DNA of 64,000 nt from Macropodus opercularis (lineage: Eukaryota; Chordata; Actinopteri; Anabantiformes; Osphronemidae): contig CM061109.1 of NCBI GenBank assembly GCA_030770545.1, positions 12,508,001-12,572,000 on the forward strand, read 5' to 3'. A model generated the notes under the pieces. It did not search any database, was not told the origin of the DNA, and was given only the letters and a program-made list of their open reading frames with translations. A program made the translations under genes and the position numbers. Each line of letters begins with the position of its first letter. Within the stretch, counting starts at the first letter, position 1. Below, piece after piece: positions 49,733 through 62,300 of the stretch.

Positions 49733-51482
49733 CTCAGATTTCTACACCGAGTAACATGGATCCCAGTTTTGTGGTGCTGTACAGCATTTCAAATATGCAC
49801 AGTGTGGCTGTGTGCGTAAGTGGCGAAACGTACTGCAAAGCATCAGCCACGTTAAAATGATTGTCTGCCCTTCACTTTTATTTCACATACAAATAAAACC
49901 CCAAACACACAGAAGGCACAGAATGTAAATGGTGCACACTAACTACCTCAGCAGCTCCATCTTAAACACTACATATCATCACTCTGACTAAACCTACTGA
50001 GAAATAGTGACATCCGTCCAAGTGACAAAATCAACGTCCATCAGCACACAAGCGTTGGGCTGTGAGGTCACTGTGGCAGCGTGATGGCCCTGAGAGCTCA
50101 GGGAGGCTTTAAGAAGGAAGGTCATTTTTAGAGCTCGGCTTGGATTTCAAGTTGGAACAGAGATAGCTCTGGAAACACAAGCGCCACATGAACTGGCAAC
50201 AGAAAGGCCACACTAATGCATCTGAGCCAAGCTCGGAGCGAGAGAGCCTGACATAAAAAGAGAGGAGTGTGGGAGGAGACCTTCACGCCAAGTGTTTTGA
50301 GGGCTACAATTCAATGCACTCATCTGAATTAATGTTTTAAGTGAAAATATTAATTCCAAGCAATTTATTGCCAGATTTCTCCATCACATGATTGTGTATC
50401 CATTCACCCTCACAGTAGGCCTCAAGTAGTTCTTAATCAAATTACACATGCAGTCAGAATGAGCTTCCAGTAATTAACTCTTCCACCTGAATATGCATCA
50501 TAAATTAAACAGCCCTCTTTCAGCAGAGTCAAGAGATGTGAAGGGACGATAAAGTGACTTGTAACTCAAACAGTCTCTACTTTCAGGAACAAGTTTACAC
50601 TCCAAATAAATCCTGGGGGCGTAAACAAACCTACAAACTAACACACGGGACTTGTACAGAACAGACAAAATGAAGGACATGCTTAAGATCCAAACACACA
50701 CTGGGTAAAAGCAGAGAGATTCTCCGTTGAAGCAGGTCCAAATTTAGTCCAAGCATTTGTGTGACCTTTGCTGAACTATGTATCTCAATGGACACCACAC
50801 AGAAACTACTCACTAGACACTGCTAGACATTAGCAGATTAGTAACACACGGTTTGTCCATACATTTGTGTGTTAGATGATTGCTTTCTGTAAATAACATT
50901 CCTACCTTAAGAAAAATGGACTTCAAGTCATGGGGGTCAGCTCTTCTGGTTGCTTGCACCTGTAACACACAAGTCAGACTTTGTTATAAAACAGAATTTA
51001 GCCAGGACGTCATGTTGATCATCAGATTAGGCTGCAGCCATAAATTAAACTAGCGAATCAATGGAAAGGAAGTTTAGTCTGTCACTGTTCAGCTATGATC
51101 TTTACGCAGTCAGATCAGCAGGCTCGATCCCAGACGTGTCTGACAGCAACTACAGCCGCTTGCAGGAGGAGAATAACCGTGGTGCGATCCCTCCAGGCTC
51201 CAATCTAAAACCGCTTCACGTCAAATCTCTGAGATCGGATGCACAAATGCAACAGGGGAAGCCCTTGCAGCTGCCTCTGCGAGGCCGGTAGAGATGCGCC
51301 TCTGCAAAGATGCAGGAATAAAACCAAGGGGGAGCCCGCTGCGTTAGACAGTAGACGCAAACCAACGCGCCCGCGCAGACGCGCAGTCCGTCACGTCCGA
51401 CACAGGTACCTTCACGGCCGCTTTACTGCTTTTAAAATTAATTTCTGATAAGAAATATTGACGGAGTCACCTTGACCGCCAT
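36996..51482 (-). CDS. slc25a12: Calcium-binding mitochondrial aspartate/glutamate carrier (aralar1, AGC1)
   Basis: Inner-membrane carrier exchanging matrix aspartate for cytosolic glutamate plus H+, part of the malate-aspartate shuttle. Eighteen coding exons (5' to 3' on minus): 51482-51471, 50959-50906, 49516-49374, 49132-49017, 48542-48403, 46526-46380, 46289-46151, 45302-45209, 44554-44470, 43234-43153, 42357-42199, 41291-41239, 41033-40953, 39178-39038, 38067-37929, 37667-37509, 37381-37291, 37191-36996; 676 aa (human 678). The N-terminal half is the EF-hand regulatory domain, with a calcium loop at 65-76 (DTTKDGLISFQE). The C-terminal half has three carrier repeats with PIDLVKTR (346), PLEIVKIR (446) and PADVIKTR (538). 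The first coding exon encodes only MAVK. Synteny chooses SLC25A12 over the close paralogue SLC25A13. Confidence 0.96.
39179..40952 (-). other. slc25a12 intron with two GC-richer blocks
   Basis: Intron between exons 41033-40953 and 39178-39038. About 39390-39770 is GC-rich and ends with TTATCTGTAAACA (GATA plus forkhead-like cores). About 39990-40330 carries TTAATTA and CCAATTA cores. The remaining 40380-40900 is AT-rich. Plus-strand open frames over 40012-40374 have no recognisable product. Confidence 0.5.
41292..42198 (-). other. slc25a12 intron containing a GC-rich island
   Basis: About 41590-41930 is GC-rich with CpGs inside an AT-rich intron and is open for 92 codons on both strands. No known protein, exon structure or repeat family is recognisable. 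It could be an intronic CpG island or enhancer. Confidence 0.45.
43235..44469 (-). other. slc25a12 intron, no gene
   Basis: Intron between exons 44554-44470 and 43234-43153. A region around 43850-43990 looks moderately complex but I could not assign it. The stretch 44370-44420 is purine-rich. Confidence 0.5.
45741..45851. repeat. Two short hairpins in an slc25a12 intron
   Basis: TTTGCAACC (45741-45749) pairs with GGTTGCAAA (45753-45761) across a three-base loop. ACATGTGAG (45816-45824) pairs with CTCACATGT (45843-45851) across 18 bases. They lie in the intron between exons 46289-46151 and 45302-45209. Origin unknown. Confidence 0.7.
46527..48402 (-). other. slc25a12 intron, no gene
   Basis: Intron of about 1.9 kb between exons 48542-48403 and 46526-46380. 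Open frames of 111-132 codons on both strands around 47673-48084 are not supported by any recognisable product or splice structure. Confidence 0.55.
49706..49732. repeat. (GT)n microsatellite
   Basis: Thirteen and a half GT units in the slc25a12 intron between exons 50959-50906 and 49516-49374. Confidence 0.95.
50603..50682 (+). repeat. Dispersed repeat copy A
   Basis: Shares CCAAATAAA, AAACCTACAAAC, CAGAACAGAC and AAAATGAAGGA in the same order with 54322-54410, with insertions and deletions between them. Copy A lies in an slc25a12 intron. The family was not identified. Confidence 0.7.
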
Positions 51483-51700
51483 GCTGGGTGTGACGTCAGC
51501 TGCAGTGGACTAGCGCAGGCGCTGGGCATCGGTATGACAGCGGGCATGACAAGGCAGCCGAGGTGTGAGACGATGCAATATATTTAGCTGGGAATTGTCC
51601 TTTCCTGTGAGCAGGGAGGCGACCGAGGAGCCGCCGACAGCGAGAGACTGAGGGAGAGAGAGGGAGAGATGCCCTGAGCGCAAAGAAACTGGTCAGCGAC
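51483..51700 (-). promoter_or_regulatory. slc25a12: slc25a12 promoter and 5' UTR region (inferred)
   Basis: The sequence directly upstream of the slc25a12 ATG contains a perfect CRE, TGACGTCA, at 51491-51498, only eight bases from the start codon, then GC-rich sequence and a GA-rich tract at 51635-51670. If the start site lies upstream, the CRE is inside the 5' UTR. Confidence 0.5.
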
Positions 51701-53229
51701 CTTTTTGCAGCGTTTCCTGTCTGCTCGGGTCAAACGAGGACACGTCTCACTGATCTGATGCTTCAGAGAATAAACTGGGATCAAATGTTTACTCGGGAAA
51801 ACTTGAATGTTCTGGTTAATGCACGACTGCAACTATTTATTACGTCGTTACATATTACATATTATTATTAGTTTTATTATTACCACATCCATCTATTACA
51901 AGCTGAACAAAGATAAACATAAGATTAAGATTTGGTAAACCCTTTAATTATCATGTTGTGGGGTTTTTGTTTGTTTGTTATTGTGTTGAATTATTGTGCT
52001 GTAATTTTGAACACTGTATATTGAAGTCACCAACTTTCATAATCATATGGTGCCTTCAGTAACTAACTTCAAGCTAGTGGTAGTATAGTTGCAGTAGTAG
52101 CCCTGTTACTACAGGTTTAGATAAACTCGATAAACAAAACCTACTCTACTCTCTTATGTCATCTTCTGAACTGTTTACTCCTTGTAAAGGTACTGACTTC
52201 ATTTACTCACTGGCTTAAAACGACTCAATATTTGTGATAATATAACTGTTCCAGGACATATGTTTAAACATGCACTAAATAATAATGTAAAACAGCAACA
52301 TGATCTAAATGTGAACCAAAATGTACTGTGACAGTGTGTTATTTCTTCTGTGTTGAGTTTTTAGATATTGTCTACGTTGATACACATGCAGCAATTTATA
52401 GTTCAATGAATGGCTTAGAATAAAAATGCAAATTGTGTGATTAATGACCAACTTTCTCTTGCCTTCCTAAGAATTCACACCGATTTCCGATCCAGTCCAC
52501 ACATGCACTCTTACACGTTGGAGAAAACATCTGCCGTGCAGTGTGAACCTAAAGTAAACTGTTTACTGTCTCCTTGCATTTCTAGGAAAGAAAAAAAAAA
52601 CCTTAAACAACTGCAGTTTGGAGATGAGAGATCAAGCAGCATGTACTGCCTCCATGGAGGCACACAAAACACATGGTATTGTCCAGGAAAGGGATAATCC
52701 AGTGCTAACAGTGAAGAAGAGGTAAAATTACACTGGCTTAAATGTGATGGGGTCGGTCATTGAGCGATGCTCCTGAAGGACAGAAAGCTGAAGACAGCAC
52801 AGCATCGAGAGAAATGTTGTTGATGTCATGTTTAGGTTACTGTTGTCTAATCTAACTGCACACGTTCGCTTCTTGATTCTTGCTGATTTCTTGGATTAGG
52901 TTAGATGACATTCGATTAGATTAGATACATTTAGATTAGATTGATTTACACCTCATTTCTGCATATAGATACTTAGACACTGTTTGTAAATTAACACAGC
53001 GTTCACTCAAACATGGTTGTAGTATGTAGCTTGGATGTCTGCGAGGACTACAAGAATCTAGCAAACTAATTATGAACAATGTACTGTATTAATTTAACAT
53101 CAATTTACTTCATAAAGACATAAAGCAACTGATAAGTTCATATAGGAATCTTAATTTAATTGTGAGAAGTATATATATATGAGATTATATTACGTAAAAA
53201 ATGTATTATTAGATGTATTAACATCTAAT
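51701..53229. other. Spacer between slc25a12 and hat1
   Basis: AT-rich sequence with no gene recognised. It holds an (ATTAG)n-like simple repeat at 52893-52945, an A-run near 52590 and an inverted repeat ATTAGATGT/ACATCTAAT at 53208-53229. Confidence 0.6.
52893..52945. repeat. (ATTAG)n-like simple repeat
   Basis: Imperfect reiteration of GATTAG/TTAGA units over about 50 bases. Confidence 0.75.
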
Positions 53230-53341
53230 GCCGTAAAAAACACTAACATCCTGTTTCCACGGAAACACGAGGACCCGGAAGTCATCCTGATTACGCGGGT
53301 CTTTTGCGTGCACGCAGCTGCGCATTACACCGTATGCAGAA
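53230..53341 (+). promoter_or_regulatory. hat1: hat1 core promoter (inferred)
   Basis: Immediately upstream of the hat1 ATG. Contains CCGGAAGT (ETS/GABPA consensus) at 53275-53282 and the short palindrome GTTTCCACGGAAAC just before it. There is no TATA box; this is typical of housekeeping promoters. Confidence 0.5.
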
Positions 53342-56300
53342 ATGGCGGGTGAGTGGTTAAACGCTTTACTTGTCCATGTGTTATGGTTGTGTTCGCTGGC
53401 TGTTGAGTACTGTTCCCATTTTAATCCCGTCGGAGTTGTAAAGGCGCTTGAATTCTTCAGATCGCAGCGAGCTATGCTAGCTAACGTTGTCTTGCATCTG
53501 TAGCAGTCTCGGCCTGGCTGCCTGCTAATGTTAGTGGCTTCTCACAACCTGCTGTGTTTATATGTGTTTACATCGCTTGGTTTCGGTGAATGTGTAGCCC
53601 TTGTGTGTGCACGCGCCTGTGTATGGGTCTAGTATATGTTTATGTCCCTAAATTATTAGCATGAGGTTATATTCGGGTCTTAGATATCGCCAACCATGGT
53701 TTTCTTTAAAACTTGTGGTGATTAAAAATCCAGGAGGTCGTCTAATACGTGTCGTTGTTGTAAAGGTGATTCTGGACTTCACACACATTCCTCTAACCAT
53801 CTGGGTTATGAAATATTCACATCTACCAGAGATGACAAAGGTTTTTTCTCTATTTCCATGGGACGACTTTGTAGGCGAATCAAAACAAAAATGGCTGCCG
53901 TTGACCGTGTGGTTAGGAAATAAAAGCGTTGTTTGAGAAAGCTCTTAAAACCCTTCTTTGTCGTGCAGCGTATTAAATGTGTTTTTGTCCGGACTCGTAG
54001 AAGAGCCTCGGTGGAGTCTGACAATATATTCAGAACAACGGTTAACATTTTAAAACGACCCTCTGGGTGTTTTAAACATCTTCAGCATTAACTTGTAAAC
54101 AAATTGATGCTAAGGCTTGCAGACTGATACATGCTAATATGAGTGGCACGCGCTGCCTGGGATGGACGCTGACATGGTCGAATCCCTTTTAATGCTTTTT
54201 AACGTCAAGTGTTAAAACGTTAACGTTGGAAATACACTTATGCAGAGTCTTGATTACATTCATTTAATGGTCCTGTCTTTGAAATGTTAACTAATTTAAA
54301 ATGTCTATTTAAATTTGTTTCCAAATAAACCAAACCTACAAACAAACACACAGGACTTACATCACTGTTCAGAACAGACAAGGCATAATGAACAAAATGA
54401 AGGATGTTCTATATATTCTTTTTTCATTTTCTTAACCATACATTTAATATCCAAAGAGTTGCTTTTATATATGACTATGAAAGATCACCTCATCACATTG
54501 TTGAACAGCTTTAGGATATTTTTCTGCTGTTTTGTTCTGTACTGTCAGGATAAATTTGACTGAAAACTGTAATGGTTTCTGTGTTTCCTCAGGAGTAAAT
54601 ACCATGGAGAAAAAACTGGCTGAATACAAGTGTGATACAAATGAAGCAATATGCTTGAAGCTTGGTATGTAATATAATATGTAATAACAGTATTTTGTTG
54701 ACCTCTTTCTTTCTAGCTTAATTAATTGAGCTCTGTCTTTTTGTTGTATCAGTTCGCTTTCCAGAGGACCTGGAGGATGACAGCACAACGTTTCACCCCG
54801 AGTACAGCCACCAAACCTTTGGAGACGAGTAAGTACTTTTTGTCATCATTGCTCTCATTGAATTTCTATTGGCAGAAATTATAACTTCTTTCCTCCTCAG
54901 TTATTCTGATATCTCGTCAGAACAAGCCTCCTACCACAAAGATCGTCACTTATATTTCACGTTAAACTATTTCCATACTGTTTTAAGTACCGGTTCGTAC
55001 TAGCTGCTGTTCAGTGTGTTTTTATTTAGCTGTATGTAATAATTTCACAGTTTCCTTGATGAATCAAGTTTTGGAGAGTCAAAGGGAAAGATAACATTGA
55101 CATACATTAACGTACTGTCTGAACTGTAATCTGTCTTGTTGTTTAGCCTAACAAAAAGCTGTAAAGAGTTGCATTAATGTGATGCACAGAAGAGACATTG
55201 CTATGGAACAGGAGGAAGACTGCATTATAGACAGTGACACCTGTGTCTGTTTGTAGGCTTGCGTTATCCTCCAAATTGCATTTCCAAATTAGTGAAAACT
55301 AGGATTGGTTATTTTTGCACTTGCTGCAATCAGCTCAAAGGGAACTCAGTAATTGGGGCATTAATTATTTCAGCAAGCGTAATTGCTAGTAAAGCTCAAT
55401 CACACAGTTGCATAATGATGAAATCTATTTTGCCAGTGATGCGGTGGCGAAGGAAACAATGCAGCACAGTGAACTAAGTGGCCAGAGTGAGAGTAAACAT
55501 TTTATCATTCTCGCCGTGTGTATATTTAATAAATTTAATTATATAAAACCAATCAAATGTTTTGGTTTTTGTGCCCCTGAAACAAGTTTATCCCAGACTT
55601 CACATTACAGAAATTGTGTATTTTATTATCCTGTTTCAAACCATTGTTCTACTTTAAGATATGTAACTTCACACAGATTTTTAACCCCTTTAATCACTTT
55701 GTTTGCAGTGAGGTCGCTTTTGGATACAAAGGTCTTCAGATACAGCTGTTCTACACTGCTGGAAACCTGAGCATCCTCTTCAAAGTGAAATATTCCTCGA
55801 AAGTCACTGAGATGTTTGACTGTGTGGAGGTAGGACATCATTCTTTTATTGAGATCTGCCGCTTTTTGTTGTCAATACAGTAATGGTGCTTTATATACCT
55901 TTTATATACCCTCATTGTCTAGTGTTATTAATGTAGTTATGTGCCTGAAACATGCATCATACATACATCACGATCGCATACACTGTGCTACACTTTGCAT
56001 GTCTGAATATGCAAAACACTGTGTAATGAACTGTTGTTAGCTGGCTGCTTCATAGTGAAAGATGGTTTTATGGTGTAAGACGAACCATGAGATTTTTGGA
56101 CAGTGTTTTGGACACACAAAACACTATATGTGGCATAAACACACCAACCACACCAAGAAGTCTGGTGTTGGCAGCCTCGTGCTGTGGGGATGCTCCTCCC
56201 CTACAGTTTTTAAAGCTAAGGAATAAATTAAAAACACTGAATTGCAAAGACATTTAAAAAGCTCGGGCTGCTGTAGGCAGGAGGCATTTGGTGAATTTTG

Positions 56301-59300
56301 AGAAAAATGTCACATCTAATATTTGTTTTGGGAAAACTAACAGCCAGCAATGGCAAAAGTTGTCTGATGTGTTGGAAAAACAGACAGCATACCAGTAGAT
56401 GCCCCAGTAGTCTGATATTTATATTTGGTAAAGTGTAACTTTGATAGACACACACTGGATAATTTTACTGAGTGGGTGCCTCCATAATTGTATGACAGGA
56501 GCATTGTGCGATCAATCATTATTTATAGACCTAATATACTCCTTTTGTGGGCAGTTTTAATGTTGTTTCTTCACTTACTAAAATAACTTGGAGGCTCTCT
56601 GGGTGGTGACATTATTCCTGTAATAAATCCCCTGTTTTGTTAGACTAAATCTCGTCCCACCATGGGTCCTCGTGCCAATGCACTAATCCTACTCCTCCCG
56701 CACAGAAGAAAGTCAGAAGGTTTTAAACGGTTCAGAATGTGGGGCCTAACATAAGACATTGATTTTTTTTGTTGTATTGTTTCGGTTTGTGTGATTGAAT
56801 CAGCAGGAGGGGTAATGTGACGTGGTTGAATATGTTATAGATCTTTTCAGATGTGCATTGATAGTGCAGTGATATTCAAACTTTGAGGTTGAATATCCAT
56901 TAATTGATCTTGCATATGTTTCATTCAGAGACTTGCTTCTCATTAAGTGATTCATTTATTATTATTTGAATGAATTGACAGTCATTATTCTGAGAATAGC
57001 TATGATTAGTATGTACTTTCTGCTTTTTGTTATTGCCACACACAGGGATTTGCATATCAACAGCTAGTATTGGCGCAAAACTGACATGAAAGCAAATTAA
57101 GTTTCTTTTTGGTTGAGACTTTACAAAAGACCACTGGTAGATTTAAACATTTCTTCAAGCTGTCAGTCCAGAAAACAAAACTTAACCAATTAACAAGGTC
57201 AGATAATTCATTTTTTGAGACATCTGTCCTGTCTGGACACTGCAGACGCCCTATATGGGACGATGTGACCTTACCTGATGGCAGTGGTGTAACCTGTAAA
57301 CTGAAATGTTTATTAAAAACATACCACTTTAATCTCTGGCGTCTCAGAGAAACTCCATGGTAACCAAATCACTGCTTTAAACATAAAGAGAGCTATTGCA
57401 CTTTTAGGGAGCATAGTTTGCTGCTGATATTCGGACTGAAACGTGATGGCTGGCTTACGGTCTGTGTGCCACTACTTAGCGCTCAGCACTGACCTCTGAG
57501 AGTTCACCTTGTTAAGGGTTTGAGTGCAGCTGGTGTAGAGGCAGAGAGCGAGGGGAGCAGCAGAGTTCAGACTGCATCTGAAGAGTATTTGTCTCTGAGT
57601 GCATGTGGACGGTCGGGGTGCGCTGCAGCTGGTGAGAAAAGAGAGATGAGGGGCGTCGGAGATGGAGTTTATGCAGCTGTCACACTGATACACTTGTCAA
57701 AAAAATCACGGTCTCCCCTTTAAATCAGCTAAAAACTCTGTAGTGCTGGACTTCTGGAAAACTGACATTAGTGCCAGACCCCACACATTGATGATGGAAA
57801 CCAGATTAAACTTGTCTTTATAGTAGCTTATATGCAATTATTGAATGTTCTTGTTTATTGCACGTGTGGAAATGTGTACATTTTTAAATCAAAAATGTAC
57901 AAAAAAAAACCGAACAGGACTTGAATATTGTTAGAGTTTTACCGATAAAATAATACCCACACGACAAATTAGATAGTTTGTACTTCTTTTGTGCTCATTC
58001 TTAGAAATCAAAGACATTAAGAAAATGTTCTAAAGGTACATTGTTAACTTATATTCATGCCAAACTAAGGCATCTATTCTGGAAGGCTGTGCAATTTAGT
58101 GTCTAGTATGTAGGAGAGTGCCTGCGACAAAGGAACTTGTTTGTCCATGGCCTTTTTAAGTATGCTTCTTGTTCCTTAGAAATGTGGCTGAACAATTACA
58201 ATGGTTAAGAGGCATTCAGCTGCAGGTGCATTACTTCCAGTTAGATATTAGCTGATGTCTGAAAGGAGGGAAATTAGCAGTATGTTGTATTAGCCTTTTG
58301 TAGTGCATTTTGTTCAGACCTTCTTCATTTCCCAGTTTTCAATGCTGAGCAGCAAGGGTCTCTGTCCCGAAATAATGCCCATCACACATGTAAATGGTGT
58401 GAAAGGGCTGCTTAGCAAAGTGTTCTCATGTCAATCCTTGTGGAAATGGATACAATGCAAACATTACAGCTGAACTAACCACACGTTGCACTGAGTAAAA
58501 AGTCCAAGGGCTGGGCCTCTTTGTCTCTGGGACTCTTTGAAAACGCGGGGGCAAATTCATTTGATTGGGTTCACTTGGCAGGATTAGAGGAAAGGCCTCT
58601 ATTATGGCTGCCCAAAGGTTTGTTAAGTTGAGATCAATTCATAAGGTTTAATTTCCCAGTGAGAAGCAGAAATGCGTTTATTGTGGCAACTTCATCATGT
58701 ATTCATGGTTTACCATGAGTAGTAAATCTACTCATTTAGGTGATTTCTTTGCTGAGGAGGGGGAAGGTGCTACTCAGCTCTGCTCAGCTGACAGTTTTAA
58801 TTGCCTAATGGTTTTCTATTCATTAACACAATACATGTATGCTTTTGATTTTTATTTACAGGTTATGTTGGACTGTGTTTTACAGATTTTAACAACTGTA
58901 GGAAACATTTTTATGAACATGAAATGAGTGTACACAACCCAAAGGACACCTTAGTTTTGTTTTGTTGTCACATCTAATGGACACGAGTCCGGATCTGTTT
59001 TTGCATCACTAACTTAATTCACATTGCGTTATCTAGCCTGACGATGTCGAAGGGAAGATCCGGGAAATCATTCCCGCTGGGTTCACCTGCAACTCTGACG
59101 ACTTTGTGTCACTACTGGAGAAGGAGGCCAACTTCAACCCCTTCGGCACTTTGCTTCACACGTACACTGTCCACAGCGAGGAGGCAGGAGAACTCACCTA
59201 CCAGATTCACAAGGTATGAGCACTGACTTGCCACGTCGCCACAGCAATTCAAGAAGCCTTTAAAAATGAAAGTTTTTAAGCACAGATATTTGTTTTTGCT

Positions 59301-62300
59301 GTATTCACCCCAGGCGGATATCAGTTGCCCGGGATTCCAAGAGTACCACGAGCGCCTGCAGACCTTCCTCATGTGGTTCATAGAGACTGCCAGTTTCATC
59401 GATGCAGACGACGATCGTTGGGACTTCTTTCTTGTGTGAGTGCCCTTCTTAATTGACATCAAACCCCACCACCACCACCCTCTTGCCCCCACCCCTCTAC
59501 CCTAAAGCCTTTATTGTGTCATTGAAAAACAAAGCTCCCCTTTGAAGCGCTTGTGACCAATTACCAGGCCAGTTTGATTATATTTCCCCCATAGAAGAAT
59601 TGTTGATCAGGCAAGAGCTTCCTTTGTGCCAAAAGCCCTTTTCAATTTTTTCAGGGGCAAGAGTTGAATTGAATACTGTTGTCTTTTGAAACACTGAACA
59701 ATGTCTTAACAGTAAAAAGAGCCTCTGCCAGTGTTTTCTTTACCCTGGCACCTATTAATACTGATAATGGGGAAAATGGACTGAAGTGATTTTTGAGGAG
59801 CTCAGTCCCTCCTCCATCTCCTTGTCTTCCTCTAAGTTGCAGTACTCCAATTAAGTGCGTAATGTATTCAGGTTGTAGCAGGTGTACCAATCGGGGCCTT
59901 GCTGCTCTAACATGATGACGCTGAGGGGTGGGAGGTGGGCACGGGAACATAGAAGCTAAAATGGACACTACATGGGAGTGTGTCTGTAATTGACCTGTTT
60001 GCCTTTGTGTCTTATCTGCAGATTTGAGAAGTACAATAAAGATGGGGAGACTCTCTACGCAACTGTTGGCTACATGACAGTTTATAATTACTACGTGTAC
60101 CCAGACAAAACCCGACCACGTGTAAGGTAATTGCTGGGGCAGCACGTGCCTTCCCATTCTTTTGTATAAAAAAGGAGTGGAAAATTATACATTTCTTTAT
60201 CCTCTTCCCAAAGAGCCCAAATTACTGGCTTATATAGCCAACCATTCAACCAGACCTTGTTTCATTACCAAACCAGCGTGATTTGTATCTGAAAACAACT
60301 TTATACATAAGCTTTTTGATGTGATGTGATTTGATTTGTTGCATTGATGGATTCTTGTAACAATCTGTTATTTCCTGCCTTCAATCAAAGCATTTCTGTT
60401 GTTGCTCAGAGTAACTGCTCTAACGTTGCATGAACTCGGTTGGTTAGTAAATTTGAACAGACCTGTTCCCTGACTGGTTTTATGTTCGTCTTTACCCTTG
60501 GACTAACCAGCCAAATGCTGATCCTGCCACCGTTCCAAGGAGAGGGTCATGGAGCTCAGCTTCTGGAGGCAGTGCACAGGTTTTACTGTAGCCTCCCCAA
60601 GGTCCAAGACATCACAGGTGAGTGTCTTATTTTAAAAAAGGCATAGATAAACATTTAGTCTAAGTTCTGCCTGTTTTCTTTGCACATGGGGGGTGGAGGG
60701 GTGGCACATAAACTGTAGTGTGCTGAGATTCTATTGAAACGGTTGGATCGAAACAGTCGCTTTGCATGGAGGCAGGGGATGAATACTAAAGAGGCGTCCC
60801 GGCTCTGTTCCTTTTTAATGGAAATCCTTTTCAGTGAAGATCTTTAAAATGTTGCTGTTGAATTGGCAGAAACGTTCTGCTACTAGCGCTGAGTTATGTT
60901 CTGTAGGTAGTTTCTTATAAAATAGCTGATGTTTGTCAGTAAGACGTGGAGCCATGTTTGTGGACATCAGGGTTATTGTACATGATTTTGAAGTGATGAT
61001 ATCAATGCTGTTTACTAATTCAAATTGTATTATGGTGTTTGTTCCCAGCTGAAGACCCTTCTGAGAACTTTGTGAAGCTAAGAGACTATGTGCTTGTGAA
61101 ACTTTGCCAAGACCTGCCGCCCTTTGCTGCAGACAAGCTGCACCTTGGCTTCTCAGCTGACATGGCCAAAGAGGCACAAGACAAGTTAAAAATCAACAAG
61201 GTGACACAATAGAAAACAACTATAATCATGTTTTGTTTTCTTCTACTTATAACTTGTGTATTATTAATAAACCTAGAAACATCAGTTTAGTATCTGGAAG
61301 TTATGTCTGGATGTTTCATTGTTCAACCAAGAAGCTCAGACTGAATCGACTTTCAGATTGGGTGACTAATATTCTTTATAGACATGTAGCTTTAGCATAA
61401 GTCCCAACAACCTAAAGCTTCTACTAAACTTTCCGCAGCTTAACTTAACTCTTTGGCTCCACTGTGCTATCTAACACAGAGGGACAGAGGACTTTCTTGA
61501 GGAACCTTTGCTGTTCTTGCAACGGATAACTAAGATCTAAGATAATCTTTTATTGATCCCACGTTGGGGAAATTCAATTATTACAGCAGCTACAGAATAC
61601 AGATAATAGGCAGTGCAAGATTTACTATAGTTACAATATTTACACAAGACGTCATATTTATCCTACTGTCTGAAAAGCACATGACTTTCCACAGCCACTG
61701 GATACATGTTGAAGCTCAGTTAAACTAGTAAAGTGAAACATCCATTTTCACAATACTTTTTTTTGCTGCTTCTATAGAAACATGCAAGACGAGTATATGA
61801 AATCCTGCGTCTGAGAGCAACAGACATGAGTGATGAAGACAAGGCCAGAGATTACCGTTTGGAGGTGAAGAAGAGGCTTTTTGGGCCATACAGGGTGAGC
61901 TTTTCATCATCACCGCTTCAAAGTGCTGAGGCATGTAGGTAGACGTTCTGAGTACACGACGCCCTCATGGATTCAAATAAATATGAATGTCAGCTTGTCT
62001 GCGTTGCTGTCAAACAAGAGTCCTGTGTGTAGTCTTCCCTTTGTTAGCTTCACATTACAAGTTCACTGTAAGAACAAAAATCACACAAATACAACATACA
62101 CTTGATCGGCTTACAGCTCCGTATTGTCACTGTTTATTATGTTACCTTTTTAGCAGCAGAAACAGCAGAAAAATTGATCTTCACTCCTGTGAAAATTGAT
62201 AGATTACTAGTGCCGCATTGTTAGAGCCACAATAGGGCGCACCAGGCGTCTGTGGTTCTGCTGCTGCTGGAGCTTTTTTCCATTCAGGCACGTGTCATTA

